Shown in pieces: positions 16,717 to 25,535 of a stretch of DNA of 64,000 nt. Source of the DNA: an uncultured Clostridia bacterium (GTDB lineage: Bacteria > Bacillota > Clostridia > Saccharofermentanales > Saccharofermentanaceae); the NCBI GenBank assembly GCA_947303185.1, contig CAMYXF010000006.1, positions 1 to 64,000 of the forward strand. Reading direction: 5' to 3'. The notes under the pieces are model-generated. The model made no database searches and was not told where the DNA came from. It worked only from the letters and a program-made list of their open reading frames with translations. Each line of letters starts with the position of its first letter. Positions within the stretch are counted from its first letter, which is position 1. A program made the position numbers and the translations under genes.

Positions 16717-19110
16717 ATGGAAGATCATATCGTTCTCTACAGACAGTACAGACCTCTTAAATTTGATGATGTTGTCGGTCAGGAAGCCGCTGTCACTGCC
16801 CTCAGACAATCAGTAGTCGCAAAAAAGCTTGCCCACGCATATCTTTTCTGCGGTCAGCACGGTACGGGTAAGACCACCATCGCGAAGATTTTCGCGCGTG
16901 CGGTCAACTGCGAGAATCCCATTAACGGAAATCCCTGTAACGAATGTCCCACATGTAAGGGTATCTTAGACGGTTCCATCCTTGACGTTACCGAGATGGA
17001 CGCAGCTTCCAACAACGGTGTTGACGACATCAGGCCGATCCTCCAGGAAGTTAATTTCGCTCCTACAAGAACCACATATAAGGTTTACATCATCGACGAG
17101 GTCCACATGCTCTCAAAGGGTGCATTCAATGCCCTTCTTAAGACAATCGAGGAACCTCCGAAGCATGTAATGTTCCTTTTCGCTACGACAGAATCCGACA
17201 AGATCCCTGCAACCATCATCTCACGTTGCCAGAGATACGATTTCAAGAGGATTCCGATCGATCTTATCTCAGGAAGATTAAGAGAAGTCTGTGGCAAGTC
17301 AGGCATTAATGCTACTGACGATGCTCTCCGCCTCATCGCTTCAAGATCAGACGGCGCTCTCCGTGACGCACTTTCCCTTCTTGACCAGATTTCCGCTATT
17401 TCAGGCGGCGACAAGGAGATCACATCTCAGGATGTCGAGAGGATCACGGGCACTGTAGACAGCTCATTTCTCTTCAAGATGGCAAACTGCCTTATCGATG
17501 CACGCTTCGACGAGCTCATCGACCTTTGCGAGATCTTAAACGGTTCAGGCAAGAACCAGGCGCGTTTCACACTTGATCTTGCTGCTTATTTCAGAGATCT
17601 CCTCATCATCAGGGTCAAGGCAGATCCGATCATCTATCTCCCTTACCCCAAGGAAACGATCCAGGATATGTATCAGACTGCCGCAAAGGTCAGCGCAGAT
17701 ACATTGACCGGTTATATCAGCTACCTTTCAAAGGAATATGCTGAACTTCGCAAGTCACCTGACATCGCAACAAGTTTCGAGCTCATGCTGATGCGCCTCT
17801 GCGGCAGAAAGTCAGCTCTCCCCGTTACTCCGATCGTCATTCCCGACTTCGAAAAGAACCAGGCTGCAAAAGCTGCAACACTTACATTAAACGACAGCGC
17901 TTCTAAGATTACTGAGACAGTTAAGGTAACTGAAGAAGTTAAGAAGCCTGAAGAAGAAAAGAAAGCTGACAAGCCCAAGGCAACTGAAGAACCCAAGGTT
18001 TCCGAAGAGCCTAAGCCCGCAGCAGAACCCAAGCCTTCCAAGGATGTTAAGAGCCTTTTCAAGAAAAAGACTGAAGAGCCTTCCAAGGCTGAAGATAAGG
18101 CAGAGGAAAGTACTGAGGATTCAGTACCTTCTGACGATGCAGCACCGTCTATTCCGGTACCTCCTGCTCCCTACAGGCCCCAGCCTTCTGCAACAGCAGC
18201 ACCTTACAGGCCCCAGCCGTCTTCAACACCTTCGTCTCCTTTCTCTTTCGGCACTTCTTCAAGTGAAGTGAAAGAACCCGAGGAGCCCAGGCTTTCAACA
18301 GGATCACTGTTCTCTTCATTTATCCAGGAGCCTTCCGTTCCTGAACCCGAAGAACCGGCAGAACCTGAAGAGCCCGCTTATCCTGAAGAAGACGACTCAC
18401 CGGACGATGAATATATCCCGGCTGACACTTCATATGAGAAGCATACAGAGCCTACGATCTTCTCCTTCATGCCGAAGGAAGAAGAGAATACAGAATCAAA
18501 GTTCAGCTTTGGTTTTGACGAGCCCGAAGAACAGGAAGAGCCTGCTCCGATGCAGCCTCTTGGCATCTTCGGAAATCTTTCCCCTTCTTTCTTAAGCGAC
18601 CTTGAGGGCGAAGAGGAAGAAGAACCCGCCGAGCCTGAAGCACCCGCACCCGTCCAGCCCCGTTCCCAGATTGCCGTACAGGCAGACAAGAGCGGTCTTA
18701 TCGTGGACGGAAGATCAAGCTCTGTCAGAGCTCCTTCTTTTACGGGTGAAGATGCCGACATCGCTGTCAGATGGACTAATGTCACATCAAGACTTAAGGG
18801 AACAAACGAGAACATCGCTGTCATCTTGGAGCGCACAAGCCTTAAGAAGGAAGGCGATTCTGCTTATATCGTTTTCGAGGACAGGGACATAACTCTGTTG
18901 ACCAATCTCAAGAAGTCCCAGGCATTCAGACAGATATCTGCAGGCATTAAGGACGAGTTCGGTGCTGACCACCTCTACATCTGCACTCAGAAGCAGTATT
19001 CCGAGCAGGTTAAGAGAGAGCAGGCATCAGAGCTTGATAAGAAACTTGACGATCTGAACGAGCGCTCAAAGAACATGGGTGTTCCCACAGACGTTCATTT
19101 CGGTGACTAA
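16717..19110 (+). CDS. dnaX: DNA polymerase III subunit gamma/tau
   Basis: 797 residues, long for the family. The clamp-loader AAA+ module includes Walker A GQHGTGKT (46-53), zinc cysteines 65, 74, 77 and 80, and Walker B with VYIIDEVHML near 123-132, and reaches about residue 370. Residues about 390-650 form a Glu/Pro/Ser/Lys-rich linker with YRPQPS-type repeats, clearly disordered. A folded C-terminal part (about 675-797) probably corresponds to the polymerase- or helicase-binding tau region. It begins the dnaX-ybaB-recR block. I see no slippery heptamer that would support a programmed short gamma product. Confidence 0.96.
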   Translation: MEDHIVLYRQYRPLKFDDVVGQEAAVTALRQSVVAKKLAHAYLFCGQHGTGKTTIAKIFARAVNCENPINGNPCNECPTCKGILDGSILDVTEMDAASNNGVDDIRPILQEVNFAPTRTTYKVYIIDEVHMLSKGAFNALLKTIEEPPKHVMFLFATTESDKIPATIISRCQRYDFKRIPIDLISGRLREVCGKSGINATDDALRLIASRSDGALRDALSLLDQISAISGGDKEITSQDVERITGTVDSSFLFKMANCLIDARFDELIDLCEILNGSGKNQARFTLDLAAYFRDLLIIRVKADPIIYLPYPKETIQDMYQTAAKVSADTLTGYISYLSKEYAELRKSPDIATSFELMLMRLCGRKSALPVTPIVIPDFEKNQAAKAATLTLNDSASKITETVKVTEEVKKPEEEKKADKPKATEEPKVSEEPKPAAEPKPSKDVKSLFKKKTEEPSKAEDKAEESTEDSVPSDDAAPSIPVPPAPYRPQPSATAAPYRPQPSSTPSSPFSFGTSSSEVKEPEEPRLSTGSLFSSFIQEPSVPEPEEPAEPEEPAYPEEDDSPDDEYIPADTSYEKHTEPTIFSFMPKEEENTESKFSFGFDEPEEQEEPAPMQPLGIFGNLSPSFLSDLEGEEEEEPAEPEAPAPVQPRSQIAVQADKSGLIVDGRSSSVRAPSFTGEDADIAVRWTNVTSRLKGTNENIAVILERTSLKKEGDSAYIVFEDRDITLLTNLKKSQAFRQISAGIKDEFGADHLYICTQKQYSEQVKREQASELDKKLDDLNERSKNMGVPTDVHFGD

Positions 19111-19150
19111 GTATATAATTGATTAGACCAATTAATCGGAGGTTATAAAC

Positions 19151-19489
19151 ATGGCAAAAGGATTCCGTGGCGGAATGGGTATGGGCGGCAACATGAATCA
19201 GGTAGTTGCACAGGCTCAGAAGATGCAGAGACAGATCGAGCAGGCTCAGGCTGAGATCCAGGAAATGAGATTCACCGGTACAGCAGGCGGCGAGCTCGTT
19301 AAGGTAGTAGTTACAGGTAAGCACCAGTTGGAGAGCGTTGAGATTGCTAAGGAAGTAGTTGATCCCGATGATATCGAAGGTCTCCAGGATCTCATCATCG
19401 CTGCTGCTAACCAGGCTCTTGAGCAGATCGACAAGACAAACCAGGAGCGTATCGGTGCCATCACAGGCGGCATGAAGCTGCCCTTCTGA
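19151..19489 (+). CDS. ybaB: YbaB/EbfC family nucleoid-associated protein
   Basis: 112 residues, the usual size. A Gly/Met-rich N-terminus leads to the amphipathic helix QAQKMQRQIEQAQAEIQ and the family core VKVVVTGKHQLESVEI. YbaB proteins form dimers that bind DNA broadly; in almost all bacteria the gene lies between dnaX and recR, as here. CGGAGG lies 7 nt before the ATG. Confidence 0.95.
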   Translation: MAKGFRGGMGMGGNMNQVVAQAQKMQRQIEQAQAEIQEMRFTGTAGGELVKVVVTGKHQLESVEIAKEVVDPDDIEGLQDLIIAAANQALEQIDKTNQERIGAITGGMKLPF

Positions 19490-19491
19490 TA

Positions 19492-20115
19492 ATGGCAAGA
19501 TATTCGCCTTCAATTCAGAATTTAATAACACAGCTCAGCAGTCTCCCGGGTATAGGAGGCAAGTCGGCACAGCGTCTGGCATTCCACATCCTTGCTATGG
19601 ATGATAAGGATGCCGAGGCTTTGACATCCGCAATCATGTCAGCAAGAGCATCCACAAAGAGATGCACATGCTGCCAGAATTTCACGGATTCAGACCCCTG
19701 CCCCATCTGCTCTGACCAGTTAAGGGATAAGACAACCGTACTTGTTGTCGAGTCACCGAGAGACGTATCAACATTTGAGCGTGCGCACGAATATAAAGGA
19801 CTCTATCACGTGCTTCACGGAGTATTTAATCCGATGAAGTCCACGAGCATTTCCGATACTACGATCCCTGACCTGATCAAGCGTTTGGCAGATCATCCGG
19901 AGATCACGGAAGTTATCGTTGCGACCAACCAGACAGCCGAAGGCAATGCTACGGCACTTTATCTTTCAAGAATGCTCGGTCCTTCCGGCATCAGGGTATC
20001 ACGTCTGGCTTCAGGTCTACCGATGGGTTCTGATATCGAATACGCAGATGACCTTACTCTCCTTTCGGCTCTGAAAGGCAGGGTAATGCTTACGGGAGAT
20101 AATAATGAGGCTTGA
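19492..20115 (+). CDS. recR: Recombination mediator protein RecR
   Basis: 207 residues. A helix-hairpin-helix segment (LPGIGGKSAQRLAFHIL, 18-34), a C4 zinc finger (Cys58, Cys61, Cys70, Cys73) and a Toprim domain (about 80-170) follow the RecR order exactly. RecR with RecO/RecF loads RecA on gapped DNA. The ATG is 2 nt after the ybaB stop and the 3' end overlaps the next gene by 11 nt, so the three are co-translated. Confidence 0.96.
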   Translation: MARYSPSIQNLITQLSSLPGIGGKSAQRLAFHILAMDDKDAEALTSAIMSARASTKRCTCCQNFTDSDPCPICSDQLRDKTTVLVVESPRDVSTFERAHEYKGLYHVLHGVFNPMKSTSISDTTIPDLIKRLADHPEITEVIVATNQTAEGNATALYLSRMLGPSGIRVSRLASGLPMGSDIEYADDLTLLSALKGRVMLTGDNNEA

Positions 20116-20347
20116 TAAGTTCCTTAAACTTTCCAGAGTAATAAAGCGCAGGACTGTCGCAAACGATGTTTGCCAGGCCGGCAGAGTTACCGTTAACGGC
20201 AAGCCTGCAAAGCCTTCCGTAAAGCTCAAGGTAGGAGACGAAGTGAGCATCCTTTTCGGAAGTGGAGAGGTCAGATTCAAGGTAACGGCACTTCCCGAAA
20301 CAGTACGGAAAGAAGAGGCCGCTTCCATGTACGAACTCCTTGAATGA
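20105..20347 (+). CDS. rqcP: S4-domain RNA-binding protein, RqcP/YabO family
   Basis: 80 residues, a lone S4 domain: MRLDKFLKLSRVIKRR followed by AGRVTVNGKPAKPS. RqcP binds stalled 50S subunits with RqcH and helps add alanine tails during ribosome rescue; in Bacillus it is yabO, next to yabP, yabQ and divIC. Here divIC follows directly, without yabP and yabQ. The ATG overlaps the end of recR and GGGAG lies just inside recR. Confidence 0.9.
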   Translation: MRLDKFLKLSRVIKRRTVANDVCQAGRVTVNGKPAKPSVKLKVGDEVSILFGSGEVRFKVTALPETVRKEEAASMYELLE

Positions 20348-20383
20348 GTCCTTCTCAAAACGAAATATTACAAGTACTTTAAG

Positions 20384-20420
20384 TTTAACCCCGGGTTGTT
20401 GTTTTGCACCCGGGGTTAAG
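20384..20420. repeat. Perfect 12-bp inverted repeat between rqcP and divIC
   Basis: TTAACCCCGGGT (20385-20396) and ACCCGGGGTTAA (20408-20419) with an 11-nt loop, extendable by G-U pairs. Neither side has a T-run, so it is not a textbook terminator. It could be a processing site, an operator or a pausing hairpin between co-transcribed genes. Confidence 0.7.
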
Positions 20421-20459
20421 TAATAATATCTTTATAGAAATCTCTTCAGGAGGCATGAC

Positions 20460-20771
20460 GTGCTCAGAGTTAAGCGCAAGACAGGCGGCTTTTCTTTCCT
20501 TACGACAATGATCTGCATTGTATGCGTTGTCGTAGGTATTCTCTGCATCACCAAGTATGCCAACATCGCTAAGCAGAAAGAACGTCTCAAGGCTGAGAAC
20601 GCATCTCTCGTTGCCCAGACAGAAGAGCTCGAGGACAAGCTTAAGCAGATCAGAGCCCAGGAAGAATTCGGTAAAGATGATGCTTATGTCGAGAGCGTAG
20701 CAAGATCACAGCTCGACATGGTTTATCCCGGTGAAGTTATCTTCAGAGTCCAGGGCGAAAAGTACAACTGA
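20460..20771 (+). CDS. divIC: Septum formation initiator DivIC/FtsB family protein
   Basis: 103 residues. A basic N-terminus, one membrane helix (about 13-33) and a leucine-zipper-like coiled coil (about 37-68) precede a short extracellular end containing ARSQLDMVYPGEVIF, the DivIC/FtsB pattern. It forms the FtsL-DivIC-DivIB division subcomplex. The start is GTG at 20460, fixed by CAGGAGG 6 nt upstream; a nearby ATG at 20455 is out of frame. Position after rqcP matches Firmicute synteny. Confidence 0.92.
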   Translation: MLRVKRKTGGFSFLTTMICIVCVVVGILCITKYANIAKQKERLKAENASLVAQTEELEDKLKQIRAQEEFGKDDAYVESVARSQLDMVYPGEVIFRVQGEKYN

Positions 20772-20797
20772 TATCAGAGTTAAATAAGGAATTAACA

Positions 20798-20828
20798 GGG
20801 CATCTCAAAAATGAGATGCCTTTTTTTG
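20798..20828 (+). terminator. Intrinsic terminator after divIC
   Basis: GGGCATCTCA pairs with TGAGATGCC around a short A-rich loop, followed by seven T residues. Confidence 0.9.
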
Positions 20829-20862
20829 TGCGCCTGAAGAAAACCAATTTAATGATCTTGCA

Positions 20863-20958
20863 TTTTTATACTTCGCACCGCGAAAAACGGGTCCTCAAGT
20901 ATAAAATTTCCGGATTTTTATACTTGAGCGGGCATTTTTCGCGCGTTCAAGTATAAAA
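20863..20958. repeat. Nested palindromic intergenic element with four copies of a 10-bp unit
   Basis: The unit AAGTATAAAA occurs four times in alternating orientation: inverted at 20863-20873, direct at 20897-20906, inverted at 20915-20925, direct at 20949-20958. The central pair forms a 12-bp hairpin extended by CTC/GAG. A second mirror pair, GCGAAAAA (20880-20887) and TTTTTCGC (20935-20942), makes the whole 96-bp block an imperfect giant palindrome. It lies between two convergent terminators and holds no ORF. Confidence 0.8.
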
Positions 20959-20976
20959 CGTGACCAGTACGGAACA

Positions 20977-21010
20977 CAAAAAACAGAAGGCGCCTCATTT
21001 TTGAGACACC
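20977..21010 (-). terminator. Probable terminator of the flavoprotein gene
   Basis: On the minus strand GGTGTCTCA pairs with TGAGGCGCC (two G-U pairs) and is followed by TTCTGTTTTTTG. About 35 nt after the stop codon. Confidence 0.65.
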
Positions 21011-21044
21011 CTCTTTTTGTAACTTCGTGCGCCTGAAAACTCAG

Positions 21045-22298
21045 TTAAACTTTCAGGATATCCTTTACGGCAAGATAGGCTTCACTCATGCAGGCCTGAA
21101 GATTATAGCCGCCGCTGATGCCGTCGATATCAAGTGCTTCACCCAATATGTAAAGACCGGGGACAAGCCTTGACTGCATGGTCTTGCGGTCTACTTCCTT
21201 CAAGGACACGCCGCCTCTTGTGACGTAGGCTTTATCGATGGAAGGTTCCCTGCCGATCCCGACCTTAAGGTGCTTCATCTCATTGACTATCTTCCTGCGG
21301 TTATCCTTTGTAAAGCCCTGCGCGTAAAGATCTGACACGCCTGCCTTAGACGCTATCTCACCTGCTACTGACGCAGGAACGAATCTTGCAAGAATCGTGG
21401 TTATCTTGGTATCAGGGTGATCACCTATGAGCTTCCGGAACTCCTGGTCGAACTGCTCATCATTTAATGAAGGCACAAGGTCAAGCTCAAAATAAGGATT
21501 ACAGTCTGATATGTCACGGGGGATCTCTCTTGATATCTCCATGACTGCAGGACCCGTAAGACCGAATTCAGCAAACAATATCTCGCCTTCAGTTGAAACT
21601 GTTTTCTTGCCGTTGCAGAAAAGACTTACCTTTGATGTAACTGATACTCCACTAAGATTCTTTATAAAGCCAAGCGAATCCTCGTCTGCTTTCACGGGAG
21701 CAAGTGCTGCTCTCGGAGTAATAACCGTGTGGCTCATCTTCCCTGCCAGTCTGTATGAATCTCCTGTGGAGCCAGTCTGGGGGAAAGAGCTTCCGCCACT
21801 AGACAGGATCACATAGTCGAAGCTGTACTTCTCCTCAGCCGTGCTGACTTCAAATGAAGAGTCCTTTCTTATGTCCAGAACCTTGGCATTACAGATTATC
21901 TTCGTGTGATCTGTGATATAGGAAACAAGCTCATCCCTTACCCTCGCAGCACTGTCGCACACAGGAAAGATCCTGTTGTTATCTTCTTCCTTGGTCTTAA
22001 GGCCGATGTCGTTTTCGATGAAGCTGATGGTATCTTCAGGACCGAATTCTTTTATCGCAGGGTAAATGAAATTGTCTGCTTCGTGATAGCCTGCTTTAAG
22101 CTCGGATGCGGGTTTTCGGTTAGTGATGTTGCAGCGGCCGTGGCCTGTAAGTATCAGCTTTTTGCCCGGAATCTCATTCTTTTCGAGAAGTGTAACTTCG
22201 CAAAGCCTGTCACATGAATACTTTTTTATAAGGCATGCGGCAAAAAGGCCTGCTGCTCCACCTCCGATTATGCCTATCTTTTTAATATCCTGAGACAT
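21045..22298 (-). CDS. NAD(P)/FAD-dependent oxidoreductase, HI0933/YhiN (BaiN-like) family
   Basis: 417 residues. The FAD dinucleotide fold begins with IGIIGGGAAGLFAACL (residues 8-23), followed by EKNEIPGKKLILTGHGRCNITN-type signature residues of the HI0933 family and a C-terminal GISGGYNLQ segment that contacts FAD. Biochemical roles for the family are poorly defined; one clostridial member, BaiN, was assigned to bile-acid dehydroxylation, which cannot be assumed here. It lies 23 nt downstream of the 982-residue gene and may share its transcript. Confidence 0.92.
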   Translation of the reverse strand: MSQDIKKIGIIGGGAAGLFAACLIKKYSCDRLCEVTLLEKNEIPGKKLILTGHGRCNITNRKPASELKAGYHEADNFIYPAIKEFGPEDTISFIENDIGLKTKEEDNNRIFPVCDSAARVRDELVSYITDHTKIICNAKVLDIRKDSSFEVSTAEEKYSFDYVILSSGGSSFPQTGSTGDSYRLAGKMSHTVITPRAALAPVKADEDSLGFIKNLSGVSVTSKVSLFCNGKKTVSTEGEILFAEFGLTGPAVMEISREIPRDISDCNPYFELDLVPSLNDEQFDQEFRKLIGDHPDTKITTILARFVPASVAGEIASKAGVSDLYAQGFTKDNRRKIVNEMKHLKVGIGREPSIDKAYVTRGGVSLKEVDRKTMQSRLVPGLYILGEALDIDGISGGYNLQACMSEAYLAVKDILKV

Positions 22299-22321
22299 CT
22301 TATTTCCCTGCCGGCTATAGA

Positions 22322-25270
22322 TTACTGGTCTTTTCCGGACAGCAGGACTGCTTCGGAATACATTACGACGCCCTTTGAAGCATTCGGATGAATGTGGTCA
22401 AGCAGATACGTTATGTCAGGCGACGTGGTAAGAATGCCGCTGATATAGTCATTGGCGTTAATGTATGTAAGGCCGTTATCAGAGCAGTACTTTTCGAGTG
22501 CCGTGCTGTACTGGTTATTCAAGGCTATCTTATCCTCAAACTCTAAGGGGCTATATATGTCAGCTTCCGTCGAATACCAAGGTGCGATGAAAACAAAACG
22601 GGCATTCGGAGACTTTTCGACGAGCTTACTCTTTAACTGGTCTATCCTGTTGATGTACTCGTCATAAGTCATGGCGCAGACTGATGCATCGCGGTAACGG
22701 ACGTCGTTCGTACCGATTGCTACGACGTACAGATCGGCAACGGGTATCTGGTCTATGTTATCGAGCAAGTAAGATACCGTGCATCCGCCCTTCGAGAAAT
22801 TCGATATGTTCTTTCCGGGGAAATACTCTTCGATCGGTTCATACCAGGGACATCCGCCGTTCTTGGTGCCTTCGGTGACACTGTCGCCGACAAAGCAGAT
22901 GCTGCCTGCTTCATCCATAGCACGGTACAGGCTGCTGTCCTTCATGTCATCAGTAAGGACAAGGCCTGTGGCTTTGGATCTGATGTAACCATCGCTATTA
23001 AAGTAGTATCTCTCGGTAATAGAAGTAATATCCATCTCATGTCCGAGAACAACGTCAGTTATGATGCCGTGCGCATCTGAAGCACGGTCGATGTCGTCGG
23101 TCGTCAGCTGCTTTCTCAATTCCGCATTGTTCATGATCTCGTAGACCGGAACTGCGCGGTAATTGCCGTCTGCCGGAGAATAGGTATAGAGAGGAACGAT
23201 GCTTCCGCCGATTACCTGCTTTGAATCACGGTCGATATAAACATCTATGAGCATGCTCGTGTCGCCCTGGTCACCGCGGTAAATGTTTGCGAAGTTTCCT
23301 GGGCAATAAGCGGTAAACACGGTGCGGCCGTCGTAGGATTCGATCTCTACGGGCTCAACAACATGCGGATGGTCGCCGAGAATGATGTCCGCGCCATTCT
23401 CTTTGAAAATCTCGAACCAGACTTTCTGTTCTTCATCAGGCTCGTTCGAGAACTGCGTGCCCAGATGAGGAAGAACGAGAATGAGATCAGGAGACATTGC
23501 CTTAGCCTGTCTGAAATCCTCTTCTACTGAAGCCTTAAGCTTCTCGAAGTCTTTACCCTCAGTACCGCCGATAATCGAAGTCAGATAAGAATACCTGCCG
23601 TCGATGAATTCACTTACTTCCGTATAATTACTTCCGTATGTGTAAGACAGCACGGCGATCTTTATGCCCTGTACTTCAACGATCTTAATGTGGTTATCCT
23701 GCTTATCCTGGGCGTTCCTGTATGAGCCCGTGTGATCAAGGCCTGTCTTATCCAAAACATCCAGTGTTCTTAAAGCACCATCTTCGCCTTTGTCGAGAAG
23801 GTGGTTATTGGCTGTCGTAACAAGATCAAAACCTGCATCCTTAACGGCAACGGAAAACTCATCAGGGAAGTTCAGATAAAGGCTCTTGAGGTCGTAGAAA
23901 TTGCTCGTGGAGTAGCCCTTGTCAGCGCCTGCCATCGGACCTTCGAAAACACCGATCGCAAGATCCGCAGATGAAATATAAGGCTTCGCATATTCAAATA
24001 CATCGGAATAATCGTAGCCTGTTCCTGTATATCCGCGGTTGACCTGGTCTTCGAGCAAGATGAGGTCACCTGCAAAAGTGATCCTGAATGAATTATCGAA
24101 AGCTTCCTTCTGGCTGCCGGTCATGACGGGATAGATGATATCTTCTTCAGCCTGTGCAGGTTCTTCCGTTTCAGTTGGTTCCGTAACCGATGTAAATGAC
24201 GGCACGTAATTATATGCGCTGAACAATGCGACCACTACAAAACCCAATGCCACGAGAATGGACACAGCCTTTGCCCAGGTGATCTTTTTATCTTCTTTAA
24301 GGAATATATCCGTTCCCTGCTTAAGGAACTTATTCATGATGCCTGCAACCGTGTCATTACCGAATGCAATGCAGATGGCAAAGGTTGCAAGAACGGACAT
24401 GATCATTATGAAAAGCACAGGGAAAACTCTGAGATAATCACTTATCCATACGGTAAACATCCTGTGCAGGACAAAGATCCACAATGAATTACGGCCGAAC
24501 ATCGTAAGGAGCGGGATCTTTTTATCCAAAGTCAGATATCTTAATGCCATGATAACCATGGCAGATATAACGAACATGGCTATTCTTCTGACCATGTCCT
24601 GCGGTTCAACGTAAGCATCAAGCTTTAATACTTCATCTGTATATCCGAAGATAACCTTTGTTCCAAAAGCAACTGCAGCCGCGCCAAGCAAGACAGCAAT
24701 GCCGGGAAGCGCCCTCTCGGCATACTTCTTGCTGACAAGCTTTGCGCTCTTTTCTTCAGCAAGCTGGTAACCGAGCATATAGAAAGGATAAAAACCTATT
24801 ATTCTGGAGACAGCGAAATGGTTATCTATCGATGGGAAGAAACCAATGATCAGGGCGACTGCAAACAGCAGGATAGTGATTATCCTGTATTTTGAGATGC
24901 GGTGGGCCGTTGATCTCCAGGCGATCATCGCAAGAAGATACCAATAGGAATATATAGGTTGTGTAAATGAGGTAAATCCTTTGTGGTATTCGATAAAGAC
25001 CGTGATGCTGTTAAAGATGAAATAAAGGAATACCAGCTTGATGATCTTTTCGAAGCTGTGGGCATCTTTTGATTTGCCGAAATATCCTGAGACAAATACA
25101 AAAGCCGGCATATGGAACAGATAGATGTATTTGACCAGAGACTCAATCGCGGGCGATCTGTACTGCAGTGAATACAGCGTGTGCGCGAAAACAACAAGAA
25201 GGATCAGAAATCCCTTTATATTATCCCAATAATAACTACGGTCGTTCCTGTCCAGTGATACCGTGCTCAT
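22322..25270 (-). CDS. Three-domain protein: acyltransferase-3 membrane domain, CapA-like domain, SGNH hydrolase
   Basis: 982 residues. Residues 1-350 are a multi-helix acyltransferase-3/OafA-like domain (start YYWDNIKGFLILLVVFAHTL). After a further helix (about 355-375) and an acidic linker comes a CapA/PgsA-type metallophosphoesterase-like domain (about 398-690) with AGDLIL (Asp402), VTTANNHLLDKGEDG and GDHPHVVE (His634, His636). The end (about 792-982) is an SGNH hydrolase: GDSV with Ser797, GTND, and DHIHP with Asp958 and His961. AT3-SGNH proteins O-acylate cell-surface glycans; CapA proteins act in polyglutamate capsule export. All three together suggest surface polymer modification. It starts one nt after the small upstream gene. 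Confidence 0.9.
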   Translation of the reverse strand: MSTVSLDRNDRSYYWDNIKGFLILLVVFAHTLYSLQYRSPAIESLVKYIYLFHMPAFVFVSGYFGKSKDAHSFEKIIKLVFLYFIFNSITVFIEYHKGFTSFTQPIYSYWYLLAMIAWRSTAHRISKYRIITILLFAVALIIGFFPSIDNHFAVSRIIGFYPFYMLGYQLAEEKSAKLVSKKYAERALPGIAVLLGAAAVAFGTKVIFGYTDEVLKLDAYVEPQDMVRRIAMFVISAMVIMALRYLTLDKKIPLLTMFGRNSLWIFVLHRMFTVWISDYLRVFPVLFIMIMSVLATFAICIAFGNDTVAGIMNKFLKQGTDIFLKEDKKITWAKAVSILVALGFVVVALFSAYNYVPSFTSVTEPTETEEPAQAEEDIIYPVMTGSQKEAFDNSFRITFAGDLILLEDQVNRGYTGTGYDYSDVFEYAKPYISSADLAIGVFEGPMAGADKGYSTSNFYDLKSLYLNFPDEFSVAVKDAGFDLVTTANNHLLDKGEDGALRTLDVLDKTGLDHTGSYRNAQDKQDNHIKIVEVQGIKIAVLSYTYGSNYTEVSEFIDGRYSYLTSIIGGTEGKDFEKLKASVEEDFRQAKAMSPDLILVLPHLGTQFSNEPDEEQKVWFEIFKENGADIILGDHPHVVEPVEIESYDGRTVFTAYCPGNFANIYRGDQGDTSMLIDVYIDRDSKQVIGGSIVPLYTYSPADGNYRAVPVYEIMNNAELRKQLTTDDIDRASDAHGIITDVVLGHEMDITSITERYYFNSDGYIRSKATGLVLTDDMKDSSLYRAMDEAGSICFVGDSVTEGTKNGGCPWYEPIEEYFPGKNISNFSKGGCTVSYLLDNIDQIPVADLYVVAIGTNDVRYRDASVCAMTYDEYINRIDQLKSKLVEKSPNARFVFIAPWYSTEADIYSPLEFEDKIALNNQYSTALEKYCSDNGLTYINANDYISGILTTSPDITYLLDHIHPNASKGVVMYSEAVLLSGKDQ

Positions 25271-25271
25271 A

Positions 25272-25535
25272 TCAGTCTTCTCTTACTCTTATCTGAAATC
25301 TGTCAAATCTGACGTTCTCAGTGTACTGTTCACGGAAGAATATCGTCTGGCCGAAAGCGGCAAACTCTTTGGTGTTCTTCTTCATCCACATGGGAACGGG
25401 AATGTCCATCTGTCTGCAAAGCTCGATAAGGGCCTTCTCAAGGCGCTTGGAATAAGAGGGATCAGTATCTTCTGTAGTGACTTCCCTGATCTCAGTCATC
25501 CTGTTGGCTACAAAGAGCCTTCCTTCAAGTTTCAA
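25272..25535 (-). CDS. Small conserved hypothetical protein upstream of the acyltransferase fusion
   Basis: 87 residues from a TTG start at 25535, chosen because GGAGG lies 9 nt upstream and no ATG is suitably placed. No signal peptide or membrane helix. The sequence (LEGRLFVANRMTE, then VPMWMKKNTKEFAAFGQ, then FDRFQIRVRED) looks like a small soluble protein family that I believe recurs in Clostridia, without known function. Its TGA is one nt from the ATG of the 982-residue protein, so translation is coupled. I do not recognise a motif that gives a function. Confidence 0.75.
   Translation of the reverse strand: MKLEGRLFVANRMTEIREVTTEDTDPSYSKRLEKALIELCRQMDIPVPMWMKKNTKEFAAFGQTIFFREQYTENVRFDRFQIRVRED

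Noticed and set aside
18040..18080. Programmed frameshift in dnaX at AAGAAAAAG
   Set aside because: The heptamer in frame reads G-AAA-AAG, which does not allow re-pairing of both tRNAs, and no stem-loop or internal Shine-Dalgarno of the right spacing is evident.
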